NCBI GenBank assembly: GCA_016648135.1
Contig: JADDOH010011106.1
Coordinates: 56,516-120,515 of the forward strand
From: Agrypnia vestita
Lineage: Eukaryota > Arthropoda > Insecta > Trichoptera > Phryganeidae
Reading direction: 5' to 3'
Length of the DNA: 64,000 bases
The notes beneath the pieces are model-generated. The model did no database searches, had not been told where the DNA came from, and saw only the letters and a program-made list of their open reading frames with translations. How positions within the stretch are numbered: the stretch's first letter is position 1; every line of letters begins with the position of its first letter. Made by a program: the position numbers and the translations under genes. Shown one piece after another: positions 22,147 through 32,083 of this stretch.

Positions 22147-22193
22147 ATACCTGATGATGAGAGGGACTGCTCCTCTCGAAACTATAGTTGTAA
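22147..22193 (+). ncRNA. hammerhead-like ribozyme motif, best preserved
   Basis: CTGATGA (22151-22157), one T, six-bp stem II GAGAGG ... CCTCTC, GAAA (22178-22181), eight-base palindrome ACTATAGT as stem III, T, then GTA. GTA pairs with TAC immediately before the core as stem I. Its surroundings have the AT-rich look of PLE terminal repeats, but no PLE coding sequence is nearby. Confidence 0.65.
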
Positions 22194-22267
22194 TTTAATA
22201 ACTCATATTGTGTATGTGTATTAAAGTAAAGTAAAACATATTTTTAAATTACGACGTTACACTTTTT

Positions 22268-22584
22268 ACTCCCATTCTTTTAACACGTAGCGTCTGCGAT
22301 TTGTTGTCTGCCAGAAATCTTCGGATCAATTTTTAACCCTTTTCCCGTGATCCAATCGAGCTGAAACTTTGCAGGCAGACTCGTGGCGACGATAAAAATT
22401 ATCTAACAAATTTTCGTTTCAAAAAATTAATAATTGTAGTATAATTTTGTATTTTTCGAAATTTTAATGTTTTTTTCAAATTGGAATCAATACAAATGAG
22501 TAATGACCCCGACGCGTGCAGTAGGCGCGATAGCTGATTCAATGAGAAAGGAAGTATAATAAAAACTTGGTTTTTATGGGTTAA
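22268..22584 (+). repeat. unclassified dispersed element K, copy 1
   Basis: Begins ACTCCCATTCTTTTAAC and contains TAGCGTCTGC, CCCGTGATCCAATCGAGC and TGCAGGCAGACTCGTGG. Ends GAAAGGAAGTATAATAAAA followed by hairpin AAAAC-TT-GGTTTTT. Other copies: 24968-25489 and 31276-31691 (minus), 43984-44506 (plus). No coding capacity. Confidence 0.65.
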
Positions 22585-22611
22585 TTTTTATTTGTTGTTT
22601 GTCTTTATGAC

Positions 22612-22712
22612 AATCAATTTTATTTACCTAAAAGCTTTGAGTTACAAATTTACTCATGTGAATCGGGAATAATTCCTTTCTCCCACTGAACCTCCTGTTG
22701 AAGGCTGTTTAT
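22612..22712 (+). repeat. dispersed repeat S, copy 1
   Basis: CAATTTTATTT, CTAAAAGCTTTG, TCGGGAATAA and TGTTGAA(G/A)GCTGTT recur in the same order and orientation at 24681-24775. Both copies lie beside element K. Confidence 0.5.
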
Positions 22713-23144
22713 TTATTTTAATGTGTTTTTCAATTAACAACGTAATTTTAAGCAATTTATTCTGAAATCGAGAGGAAATGCACGTAAACGAACGCATTTC
22801 GAACACTAGGAAAGTCTTAGAATAATTTGGAAATAATTTCGAAATTGATGGATTGCACCAGATTATGCCAGAATATTCGTGAGAAAACTTTTCAGTTTTC
22901 AGTGATTTCAACACTTTTAGTTAGACATCTGGCCAAATCATAGAAACGGGCGAATAGAAGCGGTATGTGCATGTGCAAGTTAAAAGACTAAATAAAAGTT
23001 TAATTTATTTTAAGTATAATATTATATTTCATTTAGATCTCATCGCCGCGAATCTACGAAAGTATCTTTACTACCTGGTTTTATCCGTGATTCGGATTTT
23101 TGTATATATTAATTACATTTCGGCGGATTGGTGTATGTTTGTGT
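22713..23144. other. AT-rich spacer
   Basis: No recognised feature. Confidence 0.35.
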
Positions 23145-23270
23145 TTTGGAAGAAGATGCCCACCCGTTCAAAGGCATCTTCTTATGTCGGCACGTGTCGT
23201 GAATTATGTGAGTGCGTCGTGGTATGTGTGAGATGACTCAACAGAGACAGGGTCAGCGGATGGACACAGG
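23145..23270 (+). repeat. dispersed repeat, copy 2 of the 5051-5165 type
   Basis: Shares CACCCGT, CAAAG, CATCTTCTTAT, GGCACGTG and GTGTGAGATGA blocks in order with 5051-5165. Confidence 0.5.
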
Positions 23271-23394
23271 ACGTTTTTATTTCTAGCGGAGCCCATTTGA
23301 ATATATGAATGAAAATGATCTAAAACCAATTCAACTTTCAAAAATTTGATATTCTTGCGGTAAAATTGAACGTTACATTCCGCATGGGCCGTCT

Positions 23395-23445
23395 TATAAA
23401 GACTTCCGTACAAGCTTCTTATATAAATAGCTTCGTCTCTGTGAG
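23395..23445 (-). repeat. repeat F fragment with conserved stem-loop
   Basis: Minus strand: AAGTCTCACAGAGACGAAGC then TATTTATATAAG. The stem GTCTC-ACA-GAGAC is shared by copies at 30150-30290, 43150-43345 and others. Confidence 0.5.
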
Positions 23446-23814
23446 ACTTCTATAATTTATCTTAATTAATATAAGTTATTGTTGTTTCGCTACTAGTTTC
23501 GAGAAGAACGGAATTCCTCACCAATAGCTGTTAATTATGACTTTAATTAAAAACAGCCATGATACGATTTATCAAGTGGGGTAGTTGAGTTCGAAGGGTA
23601 CGGGGTAATTTTTTAGAAATGTTGTTAGTATTTGTGGAAACAATATTATTGATTAAAGTTTTTTTTAGGAATCAATTTTTTTTTTGGATTTCTATGTTTC
23701 TAGGTTTAATTTGATGACTGTCAAAAGAGTGGTTTGTTTCAATTATTTGATAAGGAAATTCTGAAAAGATGTAATTTTTAATCCATACTATTACGATATA
23801 CATAATTCAAATTA
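23446..23814. other. AT-rich spacer
   Basis: No recognised feature. Confidence 0.35.
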
Positions 23815-23976
23815 TCCAAATTAAAATAATTACGTTGTCTGTCCTTCCCTCTGTCTGTCTATCCATCCGTCCGTCCGTAACTTCTTTATTGTATAAAAAA
23901 ATTATTAATAAATAAGAGGTTATTCTTTAGAAACCGACATGTAAAAGTATCGTCATTTTTGATGGGTTACAGTTAG
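23815..23976 (+). mobile_element. non-autonomous Helitron, copy 2 (162 bp)
   Basis: A|TCCAAATTAAAATAATTACG start, CTGTC/CCGTCCGT-rich head, hairpin CGTCA-TTTT-TGATG, then GGGTTACAGTTAG|T. The last CTAG is mutated to TTAG. Shortest copy; no coding. Confidence 0.65.
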
Positions 23977-24098
23977 TTAAACAATAAATATAATATTATA
24001 TATCGCTAAAAAAGAAATACACATTAAAATATTAAGTACTTCTACTAAATTTACTGTGTTTTAGTGTGTGTAACAGAATGTTCTACAAATATGTAATA

Positions 24099-24382
24099 CT
24101 AGCTGCAACCCGTAAAAAATGACAGTGCATTGTTTCGCGTCTTTGCTAAGCCCTTTATATTTACAGCATCTTTTTGGAGCTCCACGGAGAGGCGGCCATA
24201 GCAACACACGTCGAACGGCCGGTTCGGGTTTGGTGGCCCGGATTTCAAGCCCCATCTCCGGCCGTTGAATTTCGTTTTTTAAGCCTTGAATTCGCACAAA
24301 ATTACGGATTTTCCACGAAGTTACGGAGACAGACAGACACACAGATGGACGGACAGACAGATAATGAAATTATTATGTTTTA
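24099..24382 (-). mobile_element. non-autonomous Helitron, copy 3 (GC-rich interior)
   Basis: CTAG at 24099-24102 is followed (on plus) by CTGCAACCCGT, a weakened hairpin, then a GC-rich interior (GGCGGCCATAGCAACA, and CCGG around TTCAAGCCCC). It ends in the GACAGAC/GGACGGAC head. The same interior occurs in copies 4 and 5. Confidence 0.65.
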
Positions 24383-24548
24383 TTACATATTTGTAGAACA
24401 GACTGTTACACTTAATTATATTCCTGAATGAAATGAAGTTAACCTCTACCCATTAAACGTATTTTTCTGTAGGTCCACATAAAAACATATCATTATCACC
24501 AGTGGTTGTATTCCATAAAAAATGTAATTCTGATGCCAGTATCTATAG

Positions 24549-24597
24549 ATATATATATATATATATATATATCTATATATATATATATCTCTATATA
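24549..24597. repeat. (TA)n microsatellite
   Basis: Nearly uninterrupted TA dinucleotides with two CT interruptions. Confidence 0.9.
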
Positions 24598-24680
24598 TTT
24601 GTGTTGTATGCACATATTGTAAACTTTTTATGGTTCTAGTCTTTACGGGCAAGCAACGGCTCTTATCGGCTTGATCAAAT

Positions 24681-24775
24681 CAATTTTATTTTTCTAAAAG
24701 CTTTGCGTTATAAAATCACTCATATGTGTCGGGAATAAAGCTTCGCTCCCACGAAACCTTCTGTTGAAAGCTGTT
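24681..24775 (+). repeat. dispersed repeat S, copy 2
   Basis: Ordered match to 22612-22712 (see that entry). Confidence 0.5.
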
Positions 24776-24967
24776 AGATTTATTGAAGCGTACTATTATA
24801 TTAACGACGTAGTATTAAACACACCATTATTTTGATTATAATTTTTCCAAAAAAGGTTATTTATCGTACAGTATTCCTGCAAAAAGTCAGATATTTTTTT
24901 CTTAGTGGGTTTTAATACTTTTTTATAGATGATCTCTTATTATTGTTGTTTAAATAATAAAAAAAAA
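24776..24967. other. AT-rich spacer
   Basis: No recognised feature. Confidence 0.4.
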
Positions 24968-25489
24968 GTAACCCATAAAAACCAAGTTTTTACTATACTC
25001 CCTTTCTTTGTAAATTATAACAATACTTAAAGACGAATTAAAACATATAACATTACACTAAACTTACAGAAATTTAATATATTTCTAAAATGTCAGATGT
25101 TTTGAGATGTCAAGATTTTGATAAATTCAATTATCATCAATATCGTACCTTATGAATTTCCAGCCTCAAATGATTTAGTCAGAATCAGATTTGAGTAATG
25201 TAGAATTCTTCAAAACTAAGCAAAAATCTAAAAGCAATAAATTATTATTTGATTTTTTCCCAAAAAACCCAATTTTGCTGTCATCTGTGAACCAATTGTT
25301 TTGTAAATTTTCGAAATTCGTAGTGATGTACCTATTATACCGACGGAGTAAGTCAAATTTAGAAAATATTCCGCGACGTTATCGGGCCGCAGCGCCGTTG
25401 CTAATCAAACTTTTCAAGTCAAAAATCGATCAAAAGTTTTTGTTGACGGCAAGCAAGCACACGCCACGAGTTGATATAAAGGGAGTAAT
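24968..25489 (-). repeat. unclassified dispersed element K, copy 2 (long form)
   Basis: Starts AACCCATAAAAACCAAG (hairpin end) and finishes CACGAGTTGATATAAAGGGAGT. The interior 25265-25420 (GTCATCTGTGAACCAA, GACGGAGTAAGTCAAATTT) is inverted in the long plus-strand copy 43984-44506. The 125-codon frame inside has no protein features. Confidence 0.65.
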
Positions 25490-26464
25490 TAGAATTAATA
25501 ATATAGCTTTTTTTTATTCCTTGGCAATTTCATGCATTTCAAAGCACCATAGCTTGCGATGGAAATGAAGTTGCTATCTGAAAATAGTCACGTTGACCTA
25601 AAAATCCCAGACTAAACAAGCTTTGTACAATTAACGTCATCGGAGGTCACCATTGGACAGTTTTTCTTTTTATAGTTACGATTTAAATTGTATTTGTGAT
25701 ATCATTAAATTAAAACTAATTAAAAAATCAACTTTGTGTTACATTTCTTACAACTATGTGTTACATGTTATTGTTTTACAATTAAAAGTGATACGTTTGT
25801 ATAATAAAATGTTTTTTTTAAATTGAGTGCAAGAATATTCCTTTTATAGTGTGGTTTATTGGCACAGGAATTTTGAAAACAGTATTAATATTGATGTCAT
25901 ATTGATAGATAGCATGGTTACAATAAATATAAATCTTGTTTTTTATTTTAGTAATTATGAGTGAAAATGAATTATAAATAGGCACATGGTGTGCTTCTTT
26001 CGTGTGAAACTAACCTGTTTTTTTTTTTCTAAAAAGCCAACACGACAAAAGATGAGCCATAATTTAAAACGCGAACCTAATCAATCACCGAAAATATTCG
26101 CAGCAAAATAAAGCTTGTAACATATGCAGAAACACGAGAATGTCTTCATCTAGCAATGAATTATAATAATGGTCAGTGGCGAAGTTGATCGATATAGCTG
26201 TCCGAGTCATATTTTTTTTTTTTTTTAATTATCCCTTCACATTCTTTACATGTTTTTTTGTGGTTCTTCCGCATATTCTTCTTCGAGAGAGGTACACATA
26301 TTTATATAGTAAAACTTAAAAACTCTGGAAAATGAATTCAAAAGACTTTAACAGTTTTTTTTTAAATCTGTTTTGAGTTCATACAGTCGGGTATATACGA
26401 GTTTAAAAATTTACATTTTGGTATTAAAAAATAATTTAAATTTATAGTTTTGTATTGCATATTG
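25490..26464. other. AT-rich spacer
   Basis: No gene or repeat relative was recognised. A long T run lies at 26213-26226. Confidence 0.35.
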
Positions 26465-26618
26465 ATTTTAAGTTACTATGAAGATATATTTGTATGTGGA
26501 AATGTAGGTTTGGAAGTTTTTTTGTATTCATAGGGCTTAAGATCTATAGTAAGGCTAGCTTAAGTGATCACTTTAAACAATATAACGTTCACCAATTCCA
26601 CCCATGATAGACTACCGA
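26465..26618 (+). repeat. repeat F, joined to truncated mariner
   Basis: Shares GTAGG...GGAAGT, CATAGGGCTTA, GGCTAGCTTAAGTGATCACT and AACGTTCACC..TTCCACCCATGATAGA with 43190-43310. The match stops at about 26616, where mariner sequence begins. Confidence 0.6.
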
Positions 26619-27433
26619 TAATCGTCTGGCCAGATTTAAGAAAGCTGTAGTGAACGACACCAGCACTAGTCCACCAAACGCTCACAAGTAACTTTTTTGG
26701 AGTCAATTTTCGCTTGGGGCATGGTTTGGCTGGTTCGGCAGGGTTCAGCCATTGCGATGAGCGCTTCCGATTATCGTACAGGATCCACTTTTCATCACAG
26801 GTAATGATTCGATTTAAAATCCCTTCATTATTGTGCCGGTTGAGTAATGCAACGCAGCAGTCAACGCGCGTTTGTTGATTTGCTTCACTCAATTCGTGAG
26901 GTACCCACCTTTCAAGCTTTTTCACCTACCAATTTGCTTCAAGTGGATTAAAACAGTTTTATCACTAACACCGCAGCCTGCAGCTAACTCGGCTGTGGTT
27001 TGCGATGGATCCGCTTCCACAATAGCCTTCAATTCTTCATTATCAACTTTGGTCTCCGGCCGTCCACGGGGCTTGTTCTGCAGGTCGAAATTTCCAGAAC
27101 GAAAACGTTGGAACCAAAAACGCACTGTGTTTTCTTTTGCGGCACCGTCGCCATACACATCATTAATCCTTCGAGCCGTTTCTGCAGCACTGGTGCCACG
27201 GTGGAACTCGTACTCGTAAATAACGCGATATTTCAAGTTTTTCATTTTGTAAACTGAGTGACGCAAAGAAAAAAAACATCGAGGAAAAAACAAATGAATT
27301 ATAATTTTCAAAACACAAATACATGAGTAAATAGCTGTATAAATTTGGATTTGGAATTCCTAACCAAAGAGAAGATATTTGAGATCAAATTTGCCAGTAC
27401 GGCAAAACGCCAATTTCATATGTCAGGACCTAA
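26619..27433 (-). mobile_element. mariner element, copy B (3' end lost)
   Basis: The right end has the same inverted repeat as copy A (CATATGTCAGGACCTAA, then TA). The left side stops in the transposase segment LKSGQTI and abuts repeat F, with no second inverted repeat. About 300 bp are missing. Confidence 0.9.
26625..27251 (-). pseudogene. mariner transposase N-terminal two-thirds
   Basis: Starts MKNLKYRVIYEYEFHRGTSA at 27251. One base is lost after KQIG (about 26930), shifting the frame to KKLERWVPHELSEANQQTR. It keeps the first catalytic Asp in ITCDEKWILYDN, which copy A has lost, but ends at VHYSFLKSGQTI and so lacks the other two acidic residues. Inactive. Confidence 0.9.
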
Positions 27434-28144
27434 TATTCATTTAGTATGACCAGTCAGGTTTCCTTGAAGCTGGTAAAAAAAAGACTAAGAAAAAAGTGAA
27501 AAAAAATTATTAAGAATATCTGATTAAAGTTTAATTATGATAATGCATAAAAAGGGAAGGGTGGGAAGAGGAAGGGGTGCGATTAAATTAAATAAGTATT
27601 AAATATTTTTCAATAATCATAATCGTATATGTGATTTACTCAAGCCTGGGTGTTTTGTGGTGTGTTTCGCTTCTGTAATTGGGCCTCTTGGCCTGTTGAA
27701 GTGTAAGTAAAATAAAGAATATAAAGGCTTTTCTGAAAACATTCGTTTTCTTAAGAATCATCTCTAGAGGTTCTTACACGATTACCTTACCCTAGATCCT
27801 AATTCTAGGCTATCTAAAACCCTGTTTTTTATGTAAACACCAAACTCTTTCGAGGTGTGAAACAGTGTCAAAGACAAAGTGTGGTAATTCAACCGGAAGC
27901 TGATAAATAATGTCTACTTGCTGTGGAGTTTGGAAAAAAACCGCAGAGTGAAAAAAATTATATTAAATATTTTAGATTAGATGTACTACTTGTAAAAAAA
28001 CATGTACGTATTTTTTGTATTTATTTATCCTGAATAAAATACATGCTTGTTTTAAAAGGAGCCATTCATCTCTCTAGGATGAACATGTGCGTAGATAAAA
28101 ACTTACCATAAAATGAGAAGTAATTACAATATAAAATTAAAAAA
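27434..28144. other. AT-rich spacer
   Basis: No gene is visible. Confidence 0.35.
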
Positions 28145-28382
28145 TCAAGCATAATAATTTCGTTGTCCGTCCGTCCGTCCTTCCCGTAACTTCGTGTAAC
28201 GTCTGTAAATTTAACGGCAGGAGACGGGGCTTGAATCCCGGGCCAGCACACTCGAAAAGGTTGCTCTATGTATGTTGCTACGGTCGCCTCTTCGCGGACT
28301 GCCAAAAAGGTATTATAAATACATACTATGGCTTTGCAAAGACGCAAACCATGTTCCGTAATTTTTGACGGGTTACAGCTAG
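28145..28382 (+). mobile_element. non-autonomous Helitron, copy 4
   Basis: A|TCAAGCATAATAATTTCG start, GTCCGTCCGTCCGTCC head, the GC-rich interior seen in copies 3 and 5, TTTTTGACGGGTTACAGCTAG|T end. The left half of the 3' hairpin is mutated (CGTAA). Confidence 0.75.
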
Positions 28383-29251
28383 TGTGGATATAAAAACAAG
28401 CAGATATTATTGAATACAAAAGCAATAGCGAAAAAAAAAGAATATATCTAAAAAAATATTTGTATGTTCGCGTATATGAAATAATAAAAAAATATCAAGT
28501 TCAAAGATCAAATTAATTAATTAAGTCCTACTTTATGCATTAATTGGGAAGAAATGAACTAGAAACATAACTTAACTGTACAAAATAGGGAATGATGCTT
28601 TTGAAAAAGATTATTTGGCAAACCGTGTTAGTTTTAAATATGTTTTGGAAGCATTTTATCATAAGCAAATCAATTTTAAAACCTCCGTTCTGGTTATAAA
28701 TTGAAAACATGTACATATATCTTTAATGAGTAAATTGCATACCAGTAATTTTTTTCGTATACCCCTAAGAGTATTTTTGAAACAGAATACATTTTTTGAT
28801 ATTATACATATATTTTTCAAATCTAATATAATTGAAGTCTCAAATAAAGAAGGTGGAGGTCCGGAATGAGAAAAAAAAAATTATTAAAAAAAAAAAATTA
28901 ATATCATTTCTACCATGAGTCCTTAATTAACTTAAAATATATCTCTTCCTCTTCTACAAACGCATCAAATCCTTTAAAAACTTGTTATTAAAAAGTTATA
29001 TTTATTTAAAAATATTTTTTTTTAATTACTATCAATAACGCATTGTTACTATTAACACCATTAACTTGTAAACATATTTTTTGACTAAACATATTATGTA
29101 GTACCTGTCCATTTAACAGCTTAAAGTTTAATAAAAATTATATTTATATATTCCCGTTGTGTACAATCACAAACCGTCACGCCAAAGTTGTGAAACTCAT
29201 TAAAAATTAAACACAGAAACATAAACAAAATAAATTCAAACAACAACTCAC
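28383..29251. other. AT-rich sequence, likely start of a host intron (minus strand)
   Basis: No open frame or repeat is recognised. If the splice donor at 29251-29250 is real, this is intron sequence of that gene. Confidence 0.3.
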
Positions 29252-29290
29252 CCTCCGCATGACCCTCAGGGAAAAGGACGACGTCTTCAT
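29252..29290 (-). CDS. candidate first coding exon of a host gene
   Basis: On the minus strand an ATG at 29290 sits in a GCCGCCATGA Kozak context and opens 13 codons (MKTSSFSLRVMRR). It then meets AGG|GTGAGT, a strong splice donor, at 29251. The 350 bp upstream are CpG-dense, unlike the rest of the window. This combination fits a real protein-coding gene whose later exons lie to the left at unknown distance. The peptide is too short to name. Alternative: chance ATG in a non-coding first exon. Confidence 0.45.
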
Positions 29291-29640
29291 GGCGGCCGTG
29301 TTGGTCCTCGAAGGGAAAAAACGGCACAAAAATCCTTAATTAAGGACTCCAAGGGGTGTGACGTGACTCTGAAAATTTTCCTCTACCTTCCCGAGAGCCT
29401 TCCTCGCCTACCGACGCGCGCGACGTCTCGATGGAGACTGGAGCCGCGAACTGACAGCGGCGTCGCGGAGAGGGATGGAGGATGCGCCGCGGCGCTCAGA
29501 CCTCCGCGAGGGCGCGTGGGGAGAGAGGGACGGAGGTATCGCGAGACAGTCGCGACGTCCCGCTCGGCGGCGGCGCCCCGGCAGACGTGTTGAGCGCGTC
29601 ACTTGTTGCAGGCTAAGGGAGGATTTTCCTGCGTGGTAGA
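29291..29640 (-). promoter_or_regulatory. CpG-dense promoter-like region / 5' UTR
   Basis: Between about 29380 and 29610 the sequence is dominated by CG dinucleotides (for example CGACGCGCGCGACG and GCGCCGCGGCGC). There is no TATA box near the ATG, as usual for CpG-island promoters. Both strands have chance open frames here (29363-29593 plus, 29408-29692 minus) with low-complexity Arg/Ala composition, which I do not treat as genes. Confidence 0.45.
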
Positions 29641-29774
29641 CGGACCATTCCTCCCTTATCAAAACGCAGTACGAAACAGTTTTGCCGATCATGTCGCCAT
29701 GAATATACTTTTGCTACTTGAAATAAATAACAGCTGTTGTTATTGTTTGGAATAGTACTTTTTTAACTAACATA
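29641..29774. other. spacer
   Basis: Transition from the CpG-rich block to AT-rich DNA. Confidence 0.3.
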
Positions 29775-29900
29775 AACGATAAATGTCTCTCAGGCACGAA
29801 GCTATTTATATATGAGAAAGCACACATTTCGTGATCACTTTACACGACGCAACGTTCACGATTCCACACAAGAACAACCACACCTATCTGTATATTTTTA
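29775..29900 (+). repeat. repeat F copy
   Basis: ATGTCTCTCAGGCACGAAGC, TATTTATATATGAGAAAG, GTGATCACTTTACACGACGC and AACGTTCACGATTCCAC follow the order of the copy at 43150-43345. Confidence 0.6.
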
Positions 29901-30149
29901 AATTTATATAAAAATGTTCATGCGTCTTATTTTGCATATTTAGAACAACTGCACTGTCGCCTTTTATGGTTATGAAATTTGTAATTATTGATGAATAAGA
30001 CTTATATCTTTTATTTTTTGACCAGAGTTTGAAGTTATATTATGGTATTCTTTCGAATTTTTAACATATACACTAGAATACCTGTGAAAAAAAATATAAT
30101 AAATTTAATTCCTTTTATAGATCAGTTTATATTCACAATATATTTTATC
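29901..30149. other. AT-rich spacer
   Basis: No recognised feature. Confidence 0.4.
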
Positions 30150-30290
30150 AACATATTTTTCGAACGCAATTACTGGAATTTGTCCACAGAGGGATAATTA
30201 TTAATTAATATTAATTATAGATGTCTCACAGAGACGAAACTTTTTATATTGGCAAAGCATGTATGGAAATTTTTAAATAAAAACATACTT
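30150..30290 (+). repeat. repeat F copy (5' part)
   Basis: CAATTACTGGAATTTGTCCAC, GAGGGATAATTATTAATTA, ATGTCTCACAGAGACGAAAC and CATGTATGGAA. The first part matches 39895-39990 (minus), the second 43170-43230. Confidence 0.6.
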
Positions 30291-30562
30291 TTTTTATCTG
30301 AGGTTCGCAATTTTTTTAATACATTCGTATTATTTTTCGAAGTATTTAAGGGGAAATGAATAACAAAACTGTGTTGAAAAAATCGTTTAAAAAATCTAAA
30401 ACATTTTATTCTTATTATATTAGATTCAATAGTTGTACTACTATCCAGTGCCACCTGTAATTGTGGATTCTAGTATTAATTAATTTTACACTCCCTTATA
30501 TTGTACTCAAAAAACCTAAATAAAATAAAAAGATTCTTGAAAGAAACAAAATAATAAAAAAA
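30291..30562. other. AT-rich spacer
   Basis: No recognised feature. Confidence 0.4.
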
Positions 30563-30828
30563 CTAGCTGCAACCCGTCAAAAATGACGGCAAATTGTTAG
30601 AAAAGCCCTAGTATTTATTTATTATATCTTTTTGGCGGTTCTCGGAGAGGCGGCCATAGCAACATGCATTGAGCGTCCGGTTCTAGTTTGTTGGGCCGGA
30701 GTTCAAGCCCCATCTCCGGCCGTCTAATTTCGTTTTTTTACCCGTGAATTCGAACGAAATTACGAAAGTTACACGAAGTTACGAGGACAGACAGACGGAT
30801 AGACGGACAACAAAATTATTGTGTTTGA
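30563..30828 (-). mobile_element. non-autonomous Helitron, copy 5
   Basis: Minus strand: A|TCAAACACAATAATTTTG start, TCCGTC head, GC-rich interior with GGCCGGAG ... CTCCGGCC hairpin, CCGTCA-TTTT-TGACGG hairpin and GTTGCAGCTAG|T end. Inserted directly beside the (ATG)n tail of the LINE at 30829. Confidence 0.75.
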
Positions 30829-31175
30829 TCATCATCATCATCACTCTTGGCTCTACAATCCCTGGTGGGTCTTGGCCTCCTCAAGAGTCTTCCTCCACTC
30901 ATCTCGGTTTAGTTCCAGCTCTCTCCAGTTCAGAAGCTCCAAGGCAGAAATGTCTTTGAGGACGATGTCGCTCCATCTTAATTTCGGCCTTCCTAAGCTT
31001 CTTCGCCCTATCGGCCTTGAGTTCAGCAGGGACTTTGGTGCTTGATGCTTGGTCATTCTCTCCACATGACCCAGCCACCGAAGTCTTCCCAGTTTTATAA
31101 ATATTGTGACGTTTAGCTCCTTAAACAGAGTATAGAGCTCATTGTTGTAACGTAAATTTTCCTGTCAATATTGTG
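30829..31175 (-). pseudogene. LINE C-terminus with (GAT)n tail
   Basis: The minus frame reads ERMTKHQAPKSLLNSRPIGR, RSLGRPKLRWSDIVLKDISA, NWRELELNRDEWRKTLEEAK and ends THQGL-stop. Upstream broken frames give NNELYTLFKELNVT and RLRWLGHVE. Best preserved of three copies in the window (others 1029-1118 and 9160-9530). Confidence 0.85.
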
Positions 31176-31275
31176 TTTGATAGCAGGTTTTATTAATTTT
31201 ACACCCCCTTATATTATACTCAAAAGCCTGAATAAGAAAAAAATATACTTGTAAGAAAGAAAGTAGTAAAAAAAG
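31176..31275. other. AT-rich spacer
   Basis: No recognised feature. Confidence 0.4.
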
Positions 31276-31691
31276 TAATCCATAAAAACCAAGTTTTTAT
31301 TTCACTCCCTTTCACATTTAATAGTTGAAACATTTTTTTTTCGCTTAACCTACGCATTGGGCTTCGGTCGGGCGACGCTACGAAAGGGAGTAATAAAAAA
31401 TTTCCAAAAATCCAAAATTATACTTTAATCAGGTTTCGCGTCTACCAGACGCGTTTGAAATATTTTCATACAACGTAATAAGTTGTATGAAAAAACCATT
31501 CAAAATTTGAAAAATCCTAAAATTTATTAATTTTTTAACGAAAATTTTATATATCTTTTTGATCGTTGCCACGAGTCTGCTTGCAAAGTTTCAGCTCGAT
31601 TGGATAACGGGAAAGGGGTTTAAAATGGATCCAAAGTTTTTTCGTCAGACGAGAAGACAAGCAGACGCTACGAATTAATATAAAGGGAGTA
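31276..31691 (-). repeat. unclassified dispersed element K, copy 3
   Basis: AATCCATAAAAACCAAG start; the interior has CTTGCAAAGTTTCAGCTCGA and CAGACGCTACG; ends ATATAAAGGGAGT. The 5' part has an inserted or duplicated GACGCTACGAAAGGGAGT segment near 31371, as if an end were duplicated. Confidence 0.65.
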
Positions 31692-32083
31692 AAAATAGTC
31701 CTTTTTGCATGTTGAAAAATATTAAACAAACAACATAAAGTCAGTTATTGAAATATTTAAAACCTTCATATATTATGATGGCTATGACGTAGCGCGTAAA
31801 ACTAGCCACGTTGACCTAGAAATTCTCGAAGGAATAAGTTGCGTGAATATTACGCTTATCAGTGTAGCATTTGGGAGTTTCTGCTGCTTCAGACAAATAA
31901 ACTATATGCATGAAATACATAGAGTTTTTATTTTTCAAAAACAAAACACCAACCTCTGAACATACTGTATTCATAGACTTTTAAGAGGCATCGTAATCAT
32001 TTGAATATGCGAAAACGTATAAAGATGGAAATTAGTGTTTCTGTATGCTTTCATTGTTACCATTTGTAATCTTTCTACTGCGT
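31692..32083. other. AT-rich spacer
   Basis: No recognised feature. Confidence 0.35.

Noticed and set aside
23200..23240. Promoter from GTGTGAGATGA words
   Set aside because: The words are part of a dispersed repeat also at 5051-5165.
25191..25568. 125-codon plus-strand protein
   Set aside because: Lies inside dispersed element K; no motif, and the related copy at 43984 is not open in the same way.
26872..27257. Two plus-strand open frames of 115 and 85 codons
   Set aside because: Antisense of mariner copy B; the same shadows occur over copy A at 20576-20841.
29363..29692. GC-rich open frames on both strands
   Set aside because: Arg/Ala/Pro low-complexity readings of a CpG-dense block; no domain, and both strands are open simply because TA-rich stops are rare.
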